A stretch of DNA of 38,071 nt from Plicaturopsis crispa FD-325 SS-3 (Eukaryota; Basidiomycota; Agaricomycetes; Amylocorticiales; Amylocorticiaceae): positions 97,887-135,957 of the forward strand of contig KN832567.1 in NCBI GenBank assembly GCA_000827205.1. The letters run 5' to 3'. Position 1 is the stretch's first letter. Every line of letters begins with the position of its first letter. Positions 1 through 10,100 of the stretch are shown piece by piece. The position numbers and the translations under genes are program-made. The notes under the pieces were generated by a model that saw nothing but the letters and a program-made list of their open reading frames with translations, had not been told where the DNA came from and did no database searches.

Positions 1-324
1 GTCCCATGATCCTGACACAATTTTGGTGCCATCAGGTGAGAATGCCACAGATTGCACCTCATTTCTATGGCCCTCAAGAACACTCAAGGCTGTTCTTGTG
101 GCTGCATCCCATATTCTTACAGTTTTGTCATTTGATCCTGACACAATTTTGGTGCCATCAGGTGAGAATGCCACTGAATACACCCAAGTTGTATGGCCCT
201 CAAGAACACTCAAGGCTGTTCCTGTGGCTGCCTCCCATATTCTCACAGTGTTGTCCCATGATCCTGACACAATTTTGGTGCCATCAGGTGAGAATGCCAC
301 TGATTGCACATGATGTGTATGCCC
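1..324 (-). repeat. WD40-coding tandem repeats, 126-bp unit (left)
   Basis: The 126-bp units start at 324 and 198, with a partial third from 72 to the edge. Each encodes a 42-residue WD40 blade of the form GHxxxVxSVAFSPDGTKIVSG. Units are nearly identical at DNA level. Changes cluster after GH (THHVQS, TTWVYS, RNEVQS) and just after VSGS (WDNT, NDKT). Confidence 0.93.
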
Positions 325-2980
325 CAATATTGTGCGCAACATAGATTTCCAGTTTCTGTTGACCCCACATAGAATCTTTGGCATATCAACTTTTTGTCTA
401 CAATATTCCTTCCTCAATTCCGTCTGGTATGGTGTCCAGAGCAGTGCAGAATGATATAACTCCATAGGTGATATTTTTATAACGTCCATGAATTCAAGCA
501 TGAACCTATGGATGTCATGGGCCAAGTTGAACACTTTTTGATTCTCTGATTTCTGTTACTTTGGTTAGTTGCTACATTATCTATTATTGCCTCATCACTG
601 ACCTTCAAGTTCACATACACAAGCAGTTGTTGTACAGCCTCTGCAGCAGCTTTCATATTATCTAACAAACTTAGACATTCAAGCCAATGCAATAGATGTT
701 TTTCCATGAACTCATCCAGCTCTGAATCAATGTTAAGGTTGACCCCTGCATTAAGATGTCTTGTCCAGTAGATACAAGCATATTTCATTGCATCTGATAT
801 GCCAGTTCCTATTGTTTTGGTATCAATATTCTCCAACAATGGGCGCCCAATAATGCTACACATATTTTGATGCAGGTTGAAATTCATATACTGTAGGCAT
901 TTTTTGGCTATAAATGCATGATGTTCCGCTGTGTCAACGGCAAAGTGAGAAGCACGTTCTTTGGAGATGAGAAAGTCAAAAAAAGAGGCATGGAATAATG
1001 TCATTGGATTATCCTTTGATTCTGGGATTTGCAGCAGAGAGCTGAATGGCTTCAACAAAGGCTCTGTATTTTGAGTGTACCCTAATAGCTCATTTATACA
1101 TGAAATGCTTTGAGGCATATACACAAGGAGAATTGTGTGCAAGATGTGCGACATCATATTAGTCTCCTGTGAACGCTGCCCTTTGATATTGAATGCAGCT
1201 TCCAGAACTTGCATATACAGTGCATCAAGGGTATCAAGAGGTTCTTGAAATTGACCTGCCACAATACTGTCCATAATGAGCTGGAGCCGATCAACAGGAT
1301 CTGCTGTCTCTGAGGACACAAATTGATAGACTGTGAATGCAAAGATGAATAGCTTTCCAGCTTCTTGGGTCAAAATATCAATGGTGGAAGCAGGGGGCCA
1401 GTCATTTGTTGATCCACTGATAGGATTCCGCAAGGAAGGATTCTTCTGCAGCTTTTCAGTCAAGTAAAGCTTGATGTCTCCAGTGACAATATCTGCCTCA
1501 ATATCATGCAAGTGCACCACCTGAGCAGAAGGCTCTGTGGATGCCGAACTTATATGCTGCCATATATTTGGGCGCCCAGTGACAAAAAAATGCAGATGAT
1601 TCAACTGGGAAGAATGGCTGTATATAATCTTCAACACTGCTTTGCCTGCATCATCTGCAAGCTCATCCAGAGCATCTAATACTATGTATACAGCAGACTG
1701 CTGGGCTGAATGGTGCATATTTAAAGCAGGCCCCAGGATAAGCTTTTGAAACTGCTGCTTCACATCATAAGACCCAAGGTCACATTCCTCTGTCAGGGCA
1801 TCTATGACACCAGCTGCAAATGCAGGATAGGTATGTGCTAGGAGATAGGAGATGGTGGAAAAGACACGCTTGACATCTTTGCTATCATCAAAGGCACGAT
1901 TGCAAAAGAAACTGGCACCCAGCATATTCTGGTCCTTGAGCTTCTGGGCCACAGATTCAGCTATGGTGGTTTTGCCAATGCCTGCCATGCCATTGAGCAA
2001 GTAGATCCTGGTGTTTGGGCTTCTAGTCCACTTTTCAATGTCTGAAAGAACCTGAACACGGGTGCCAGGAAGGCATCCAACATCATGGTTAAGTGTATCT
2101 CGTGATTCCAGTCTTGCTTGTTTGACACAAGCTAGTCTGTCCAAAAGGCCTAACAGAAAGAATGTCAGGTGCATGATAATGATTATGATCAAGAACAAAC
2201 CAATATTGGCCAGCTGAGGTGTAAACTTAGTTGCTATACTTCTGATAAAGAGTCCAGGTGCATACCTTGTCAATCACAATGTGATTCTGGATCACAGTTG
2301 CAAACTAGTATTTTTGAGAAGGTAAGCCATTTGAGATTCAGTGGATTGAGGCAAAAACTTCATACCACAAAGGTATTGATGGCATGAGATAAGCTGGCAA
2401 ATTCTTCTCCAATTGTTTTCTTGTCATCACTGTTGTCCAAGATCCGCCGCCAAGTCTTTGCATCAATTTTGGCCTTAACTTTTTCTGCAATTTGAGCTGT
2501 TTCTCTAATAGCCCAAGATTAGAGATATAAACTACACAGAGGAACATTTCAACATACTTCATAAATGCTTTTGCATAGGGCTGCAAGGCCAGTGGCAAGA
2601 TCCTATCTGCATCAGGAAGAGCAGAAGTGACTTCTGATAGCTGGCTCTCAAGCCTCTTGAAGCCATCATAGTTTTCATCTGTTTGCTGTAATGAAAAAGT
2701 CTCAGATAAGTCACTTCCTAGGGACTCATACACTCACTTCAATAGTCTTGACGATAAGAAGGACTCCCGACAAAACAGCCTTCAACCCCGGAACACTGAC
2801 ATCATCGAGAACCTCTTTTGCAGCACCCGCTAGGCCCTTGATAGCTTTGTAGACGGGGCTCTTGGTGACCTTTGAGGGTATAATGTGGCCCCCTGGGGTG
2901 CCAGCGCGACGCCAACTAAGGCGATCGCGGATCCTGCGGAATATGAGGCGGATCTTCTCTCTACGTAGTCCTTCAGGCAT
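1..2980 (-). CDS. NLR (NACHT-WD40) protein, left copy, 3' end outside window
   Basis: STAND-type NOD-like receptor, probably a cytoplasmic non-self or allorecognition sensor. Exons (minus strand): 2980-2738, 2685-2558, 2504-2366, 2304-2266, 2213-2201, 2149-603, 552 to the window edge; introns are 50-61 nt. Residues 1-187 form a helical N-terminal domain with a VPGLKAVLSG segment, a sort common before NACHT in Agaricomycete NLRs. The NACHT domain follows CLPGTR: P-loop GMAGIGKTT at about residue 241, Walker B IVLDALDE, and FFVTGRP. After a linker (LAHDIHRFMLEF) come WD40 repeats of 42 residues, two complete and a third cut by the edge. The intron at 602-553 has a clear AACTAAC branch point. 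From exon 2 on the gene is AT-rich compared with exon 1 and the flank. Function is inferred from family. Confidence 0.9.
2201..2213 (-). other. 13-nt microexon of left NLR
   Basis: Without this exon the flanking exons (ending IVIDK in phase 0, resuming at LLDRL with two leading bases) cannot be joined in frame. A CTCAG acceptor and a GTTTGT donor bracket 13 nt encoding LANI plus one base. They restore phase and split a 116-nt gap into introns of 52 and 51 nt. The right copy has the same arrangement with a perfect GTATGT donor. Confidence 0.72.
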
Positions 2981-3699
2981 CTTCAGTACGAGTGTTTTGC
3001 GATAAGTAGTCGATCGTTGTGCGATGGGCGAGAGATTCGAGCGAGACAGTGGTAGTGGTTCGAGTCAAGGAGGGAAGCGCCCGAGGGCGTGCGTTGGGCG
3101 TGGTATCGATGGTGCCACCGGGCGCTTAGCCGGCGCTGCGGCCAATGCTGATATTCACTCCGCATTTGGTAAAGAGGAGCCTGACTGCGGGCACAGCTTG
3201 CAGCTCATCGCTCAGACAAGGAAAAACGACGCCGAGCGCCGTCCGTACATACACGAGTACGCTCGATGAGCAAATAATATACTCCCGAGGACTACAGCAC
3301 AATTGATTACAACGGTGACTCGAAACTGCCTATACATCGCAAACAAGTTAGCACCTAGTCGCGGAATGATGTAGATGCTGCGCGTACTCACCAAACACTA
3401 GCCTCATATGCTGCCAACAGGACGCATGCATCCGTGGCGACAGAGGCACCTGCCGAGCTTATGCGCAGTGGCCACACTGGATTCGCGAGGACTGGAAAGT
3501 GACGGTGCGCGGGGAGTATAGCGAAGAAAGGCTGCGGGTTGGACAAGGGTCTGACGCGGGCCGCTCGAATGTCCAGGAGGCTGAGAGAGGACGCGTAGGC
3601 AGCCGATGCAGACGAGTTCCATGAACAGGTCACTACTAGAGCGCGTCGCCCAACGTCGGCGTCTAATGCCGTGACACCTACGCAGAGACATGCCGCGAA

Positions 3700-4560
3700 A
3701 CCTATGCAGAGACAACCGCAGGTTAGCACTCGTCACGCTCGCACAAAGCAACGACAACTTACCAGGCCATGGAACTCGCGTACAACATACATTTGCTGCG
3801 CTGAATCGCCCACCTACGCGAATCTCAGCAGCGCGCGAGCTCCCGCGGTCCAGACGCGAACGATGCGTTGCCGTTGGCGGGTCCACACGGGCGGCATTGA
3901 GCACGGCAGGTGCCGCGTACTGGCGACGGTGCACATGTTTGTCGCGTTGAGGAATGACGACCAGCGATGGCGATCCAGATCACCAACAACGCTGATACTT
4001 CGTCAGCGCCGTCTCTTTCTGGGTAGACCGAGGCGCGCAAATGGTATCCAGTGGAGAGGGACTGGGGGCGGCACCAGCGGAAGGTCGCCAGATATGCGAT
4101 CGCCAATCGCGAGAGCGGACGCATGCGGCAATCCATGGCGTCAACCGCGACATCCACGTCGAAAGACGCTATAGACAAGCGCAGGTCAGCTACTCGATGG
4201 CATCATCGCGTAAAACAGCGAAGACCCACTAGACCGCCAAAGACATGCTTGCTTCGCTTGAATCCCAGCAAGGATGCTACGCTGTCTCTTAATGGGTCGA
4301 CCGAGGGGTGCGAAAGGAATCCGGCGGGGAGGGACAACGGGCGGAACAGGCGGAACGTTGCCTGCTATGCGAACGCCAGTCGCGAAGAGATAGGGGACAG
4401 CAGATGCTTGCGGTAGTCACTGACATCAACCGCAACATACGAAGGACGCTAGACAGAAGCACAAGTCGGATACTCGATACCAAACAGCGACGACTCGCCA
4501 GATCGCCAAACGTAGATGCCCTCGTCGCTTGGCAACACGCCGGTGGAACGTGAGTTGGGC
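3700..4560. repeat. Diverged dispersed/tandem unit, three copies in left arm
   Basis: Related segments occur around 3,700-3,960, 4,030-4,290 and 4,300-4,560. Shared pieces include AAACAGCGA followed by an AGACCGCCAAA-like run, and GGACGCTA-like text upstream of it. Read on the minus strand, the shared part begins like an intron donor (GGTAAGT) and ends near a pyrimidine-rich TTTAG or CATAG. The right arm has only two comparable copies, around 33,360-33,600 and 33,760-33,960. This could be the remains of a short transposable element or of a decayed gene family; I do not recognise it. Confidence 0.5.
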
Positions 4561-5021
4561 GAGGTGCGCGATGCCGGGAGGGGAAGGCGCTCGTGTCCGC
4601 GCATGACCCTCCATGTCGACCGATGCCCAAGACCCAATTTGAAGACATTAATCATCACAAATGCGCGAGAGCTCTCTCTCTCTTTCCAGATGGACAGAAC
4701 CGTTTGATCGTTATCGCATACGGGCCTGGAAACGGGATCGGCGACGCGACGAGAGCACGGAGGGGCGGGGAGCGCGCCTACCCGAACCCTCGCTCGCGAT
4801 CGCCCATGCGCCACTCCCTCCTCATCCCCTTGACGCTCGCATCGACAGGATCGCAAGACGGCGATACCGACGACGCCAAGGACAATACTGACGGCGACAA
4901 CGGCGATATCGACGACGCGAAGGACAAACCACGTTGTTGGCGGTCTCAGTGATGCGGTGAGCGCGAAGGATGGGGAAGACTCGCACGGATACGGCGGGGG
5001 CCGGAGGGAGGCTGGGCGTGG

Positions 5022-5170
5022 CGTCGAGGGGGAGATGGCGTCGAGGGGGAGATGGCGTCGAGGGGGAGATGGCGTCGAGGGGGAGATGGCGTCGAGGAGG
5101 TGGTTGGCGTCGAAGAGGTGCACGACGTCGAGGAGGTGACGGCGTCCAGGAGGTGGATGGCGTCGAGGGT
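5022..5170. repeat. 17-bp minisatellite (left arm)
   Basis: Four perfect 17-bp copies of GTCGAGGGGGAGATGGC run from 5,023 to about 5,091, then four degenerate 17-18 bp copies (GTCGAGGAGGTG-like) to about 5,170. The right-arm counterpart near 32,495-32,535 has only about two units. Confidence 0.9.
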
Positions 5171-6037
5171 CGGACAGTCCTGTGAGTTCCCGCCAACTTG
5201 AATCTCGCCGTGTCACGGTTCCCGAATTGACGGTGTCGTGAGGGACTTCGCTGAGGACGGGGGGCGGGGATGGACATGCGGGCGTCGCAAGAGCACACGG
5301 TGAGTCGGGCCCACACGGATACAGCGAAAGTGCAGAGTTTGGAGGGAGTAGCGCGTACGAGCGGTGACGACTCCTGGTGTGGGTGTCAAAAGCAGCGGCA
5401 TAGCGCTAAGCGTTCAGGGCCTCTTTGAACGCGTGCATGGGTATGGAAAAATGCGTGAACTCACGTAGAAAACAACCCACACAGGAAGCCAAGGACAGCG
5501 CAGAACGGGCAGGCCGGAGACGCGCTCATCGCGTGGAACAAGTACGCGATAAAGTGAGTGTGGCGCGTCAGCGCAAGTTGATCGACCCGTCCCTATATTG
5601 ACGAAGCGGATGCTTGGAGGGACAGGGCTTGAGCATGTCGTCGTGGTCTGGTATCTTATGGAGTATAACGCGAAGAACAGGTTGCAGGCTTGCAGCAGGC
5701 TCAGCGGCGACAGTCGAGGAAGAGGTTATGGCATGTTTGTTTACTAGTGGCGTCGCGACAGGGCGAAATTGTGAAAGCTGTTCGTTTCTCCCCCGTATGC
5801 TGGCCGTAGGTATGATAACTTACCCTACTGGGTCTCGTGTATGAGCGGGGCTATATGTCGGCGCTATGTAAGAATTCACTGCACTGCACTGCCAGTCGTC
5901 ACGGTGGCGATGCCGCCATATACCCGCGCACGTTTCATGTCCAGGTTCAAAAGGGCGCGTCGGTCGTCTGCATCCGCCTTCTACCCCACAAACCTACTTA
6001 GTCGCTTCCCCCTGCTCTCACTAGTACCTACCATATA

Positions 6038-6759
6038 ATGCCTTCGTTTACACCGGACTCATCTCTAGAGCTCCTGTTCCCCTCCAATCTCATTTCTGCA
6101 GAAGTTAGAGCGGCGCTACCCGCGGATCTGCATGTACGTTCAGCTGCCACTTTCGCACCGTTAAAGCTCGTTGTCTGACGGCTTGTGTGGACGCAGATTC
6201 GCCCTTTGGCGTCTACGGACTACAAGCGCGGCCACCTCGCCGTCCTGTCCATGCTCACAGTCGTGAGCGACCCCGGCGAGGCCGCGTGGGTCGCGCAGTT
6301 CCACGCCATGCGCGAGGCGCCGCACACCTACTACCCCCTCGTCATCCTCGACAAACCATCCGACACCATCGTCGGCGTCGGCTGCGTGTTCATCGAGCGC
6401 AAGTTCCTGCGCGGGCTCGGGAGCGTCGGGCATATCGAGGATATCGCGGTGGACAAGAGCCAGCAGGGGAAGAAGCTTGGCTTAAGAATCATACAGGCCC
6501 TGACGTATATCAGCGAGAATAGTGGGTGTTATAAGACGATTTTGAATTGCAGCGAGAGCAATATACGTGAGTTTGGGCATGCGGTCGTGTTTCGTGGAGG
6601 CTGGCTGATGATGTGCTCTAGCGTTCTACGTGAAATGCGGGTTCGAGAGAAAGGAGTGCGAGATGGTGTGTTGCTCCATTCGTCGTCCTCATATAATACT
6701 AACATGTGTGTGTCAAGGCCAAATACGCGCCAGCGAGGACTCACTCGCCGAGGCTCTGA
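6038..6759 (+). CDS. GNA1: Glucosamine 6-phosphate N-acetyltransferase
   Basis: GNAT-family enzyme that transfers acetyl from acetyl-CoA to glucosamine 6-phosphate, a step towards UDP-GlcNAc and chitin; cytosolic. Exons 6038-6133, 6197-6566, 6622-6665 and 6718-6759 give 183 residues, the normal size for GNA1 (human about 184). Family features are IRPLASTDYKRGHL at the start of the fold, GHIEDIAVDKSQQGKKLG (acetyl-CoA pyrophosphate loop Q-x-x-G-x-x-G), GCYKTILNCSESN, and PFYVKCGFERKECEM near the end. The start is the first ATG in frame and gives a short N-terminal lead like that of homologues. The gene is convergent with POL2 (418 bp between stop codons). The inverted-repeat arm ends about 225 bp upstream, so the proximal promoter is unique sequence while the distal promoter would be arm-derived. 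Confidence 0.93.
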
Positions 6760-7177
6760 CCAAATTCGCACTTGGATTCCCCTGGCGGCGGGCCCATCTA
6801 TCATTCTATCATCTAGAGACACGGACGATACATCTATTATTGCGCACGCGCACACGGACAGTACCATACCTTCCCTAATCATTCATTACCTCGCTGGGCT
6901 GGCGATGGCCGTTGCCTCAATGCATGCATATATTGTTTTTGACTCTCTTGCGTGACGCGAGGGCGTGGGTCAAACGTCCGTACGCGTCATTCCAGAGATG
7001 TATCTGTGAAGGGACTTCCAAGTTGTTCCGCAGCTGTTGACTTCGAACCCGCGGTTTTGAAATGCAGTTTGGGGATATATATGTAGAAAGGATGGTATAA
7101 AATACAGTGTCAACATGCACGACATCTACACAAAGCTTCGAAAGCGACGACGATACAGTAGCAGTCCTCCACAACTT
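6760..7177. other. Intergenic, convergent 3' ends of GNA1 and POL2
   Basis: This 418-bp stretch between two stop codons presumably holds both 3' UTRs. AT-rich patches such as GGGGATATATATG near 7,071 are present. No further gene is supported. Confidence 0.6.
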
Positions 7178-10100
7178 TTACCAGTTGGCCAAACACGTCT
7201 CAGCGGTCTCCTGTGAAACATCATGAGTTGATGTAGCGCCACGCTGCAACAGGGAGCACATACCTTTAACCGCTTTAGGTTGTGAATATTCGCAACATTG
7301 GCGATGGTCTTCAATTTTCGCTTGACGTCGGCCTTATTCAACGTCAGCTGATACGCCCCCGAACACTGGCAGTATCGCGAAACGTTGTCAGACTGGATCT
7401 GCTTGCACTTCGCGCACCGCAGATCCTGTTGCGCGAACGCCCGCTCGAGGTTGTGCACCATGCCGATGAGCGTGAGCTCAATGCCTGCGCGGTCGTACTG
7501 AGCACCGCAGTTCGCGCACAGCCAGTGCCGCGACATCTCGACGCTATTGGGAACGAGCTCCTGGTCACGGCAAAAGTCAAAATCGCGCAGGGCATCGCAG
7601 TTGTGGCAGGGGACGTTGGCGAGCTTCAGAGGCTCGCAAGGGTTGCGGAAAGTGGCCTCGCTGGCAAACTCGCGCACATTGATGAGCTCGAGGAGGTTTC
7701 GTTTCAGAAGGCCTATCTCTACGCTGTACTCCCTGGCGAGGGAGAAAGCCGCGCAGACGAACTTGACAAACTCGAGAGTGGGGTTTTTGAGGATGAGGTG
7801 CGATCCGGGAAGGGAGGGGAAGTCGAATTGTGCTAGCGCTTCCTTGTCGCTCTTAGCCTCCTCGTGCCGCTGCTGGATGCTCCCAACGACTTTTAGCATC
7901 TTCCGCGTGAGCCTGCGGGCAATAAACTCGCGGGTGAGTTCCATTTCCTTCACCTTGCCCGCATCGCGCTGTGTCGCGTCTGGTGCAGCATTCTGGAGGA
8001 CACGCAGCGGTACGCGGGAGGCATCGTTCATCTTTTGGCGAGCTCTGAAGAGCTCGACGATGAAGAACTGGAGCACCGTGCTGAAATCCTGCTGGATTGC
8101 AGGCGGCAGGAAAGTGCCGATATTCCATATCATCTCGAGGGCGAGCTCTTGAGGTGGCTCTATCGCGAGCGGGTCCTCGCAAACAATGCCGCCCATGTTT
8201 GCTTGGTCCATAAAGAGGAGGAAGTCGTAGAATTTTTCGGTATTCAGATAGACGTGCTGGAAAAGCTCGTGGGACGTGACCGCTGTGTTGATATACGTCG
8301 CATAGGCGTGCGCTGTTCCGGGCGGTTTTGAGGTGGCCAGGAGGATATGGCTGAAGTCAGCGTAGACGACGTGCGACCCTAGCCGCTTAAACTCGGCAAG
8401 TAGTTGTATGAACGTCTTCCGCATCAGTCCGTGGATGAAACGGTGGATGCTGGGGTCGTACATCTGGGACGCGCTCGAGCTTATCCACCTCCAGAAATGG
8501 TCAATCGCCAGAGTCGCAGGACTCGTGAAATCACCCTGAATCTTGTCCAGCAGCCACGACTTGATCATCGTCTTCAAGATCCCGAACGTTTGGGCGGACA
8601 CGCTGGATTCGCCGAGGGTGAGGTCGCGATGGTCTTCCCCGGCAGCATATTCGTCCAAAGTACGCGACACGGAGTCGAAGGCAGTGGCCCCTCCACTACC
8701 CTCGAGTTCGTTGACCATGACGGAATGTAAAACGGAGTTGACCGCAAGATTGCGAACGGTGATATCGAGACAAACAGTCGGGTAACACCCCGGTGAGACA
8801 AACTCGGTACGCGGGAGCTCCTCGGTAGGCCTACTGTCTTCTTCGATGCCGCCCAGGTCTGGTCGCTCCTCGGGAGACCACCAAAGGACTATATCCTGCT
8901 GCATGAGCCGACGAGCAAAACTGATGTCCGAAACGAGTAACGGCTGGTCGCCATCGATATGCCCCACAGGAATATCGTAGTAGTCCGCCGTGGAGATCAA
9001 GCGGCCAAGCCACCGGCCCATCGAGAGGTACCGACCGAGCATCCTGGAGGCAATGTTTGCGTGCCACGGAAAAACGTCCAGCGTGTGGGGGCTCTTCGTC
9101 TTCGGCATCGAAAGAACGGGAAATTTCGCCAATTTGGGAATGTGGTGGTCGAAGTATACCTGCTCCTTCATGGACGAGATGACAACCGTATGCGACTTCC
9201 CCTCCATAAGGCTAAGCTCGCGCGAGATCGCCTTGAACGCGGCGGCTTCGGTGTTGTGGTACGTCGTAGTGAATTCTCTGGAAGATGGATACACGATGGG
9301 ACCCGACGACGTTCCGTGTGCTTTCTGCTCCTTGCGCAGCAACTCCGTGTAAACCTGGTCGAATCTGCCGAGGGATTGGCGCTCTTTGCTGGTGTCGATG
9401 ATATGCAACTTGACGGATGTATGAGGGAAGAAAAGCGCGAAGACGTGGATGGGCTGGTTGGCCGAGCACGCATGGTAGAGCATGATGTATTTGCCGTTAT
9501 CACCGCCCGATAGGTATTTCTGGCGCGTAGACGAGGAGCCAGCGCGATCGAGTTGTTTGAGATCGAGACCATTATTTTGCGCCCTGTTCAGCGTCATACT
9601 GGAATCCTCGACTGTGCATGTCTTGCCAAGCTTGAGGATACCTCGGACGGCCAAGGGCACCTGCGTACGCACTCAGCAGCTATTCCAACCATGTCAAAAG
9701 CCCCACTCACATGTTGCTCAAAGACACCAATAACGTTCGGATCGTTGGTTAGATCGATGAAGTGCTCGTGGATCTCTTGGTACGTCTCTTCACGGACCAC
9801 CAATTTGTAAAGGTTCGACGACTGTATATCCCGTGGTAGATTCCGGGCAACCTTCTCGCAAGAGTAGTACTCTTTTCGGAACAGACTCGGCTTGGGCGGA
9901 GTCCTGAGATGTAGATAAAACTCGCGCGGGATCCGTATAGGTATCGCCACGAGCGCGGAGTCGACCGAGAGCCACATGTTGAACCGGCCGGGCACCTTCG
10001 TGGAGCGGATCTGCACGATGTCCCAGCGGTGATTCGTCCGCTCTGTGGAGCCTCTGAACATGCCTGGGATGATGGTAGAGGATTCCGTACCCCAGCGACG

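Larger units (their letters stand above)
1..5815. repeat. Left arm of a large inverted repeat
   Basis: This stretch matches, in reverse complement, the stretch from about 31,860 to the right end. It includes a full NLR gene copy and its upstream region. Matching continues to a segment around 5,600-5,800 that recurs inverted at about 31,865-32,070. Similarity fades near 5,800-5,815, about 225 bp before the GNA1 start codon. The arms are diverged: there are substitutions and indels upstream of the NLRs, while the main NLR exon has equal length in both. The outer end lies beyond the window because the WD40 repeats are still running at base 1. The arm boundary is set by eye to within about 20 bp. 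Confidence 0.92.
2981..6037. other. Gene-free upstream part of left arm plus GNA1 promoter
   Basis: No convincing gene is seen; open frames here are short and lack splice-consistent homologous partners. The first 250 bp or so is the promoter of the left NLR and is almost identical to its right-arm counterpart. Between about 3,700 and 4,560 lie diverged copies of one sequence unit (see the separate entry), and 5,022-5,170 is a 17-bp minisatellite. Inverted-repeat homology stops near 5,815. The last 220 bp, outside the arm, should hold the GNA1 promoter; no specific site was recognised there. Confidence 0.7.

Noticed and set aside
477-602. Left NLR reading frame ending at 477 (right at 37,071) as the true C-terminus
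   Set aside because: A good donor (GTCAGT), branch point and acceptor lie inside, and splicing leads in phase to a linker and WD40 repeats in both copies.
3040-3075. GGTTCGAGTC resembling a tRNA B box
   Set aside because: No A box, no acceptor stem pairing and no terminator run are present at suitable distance.
3404-3934. Minus-strand frame of 176 codons in the left arm
   Set aside because: The right-arm counterpart has indels that break it, and the protein is low-complexity Arg/Ser/Ala-rich.
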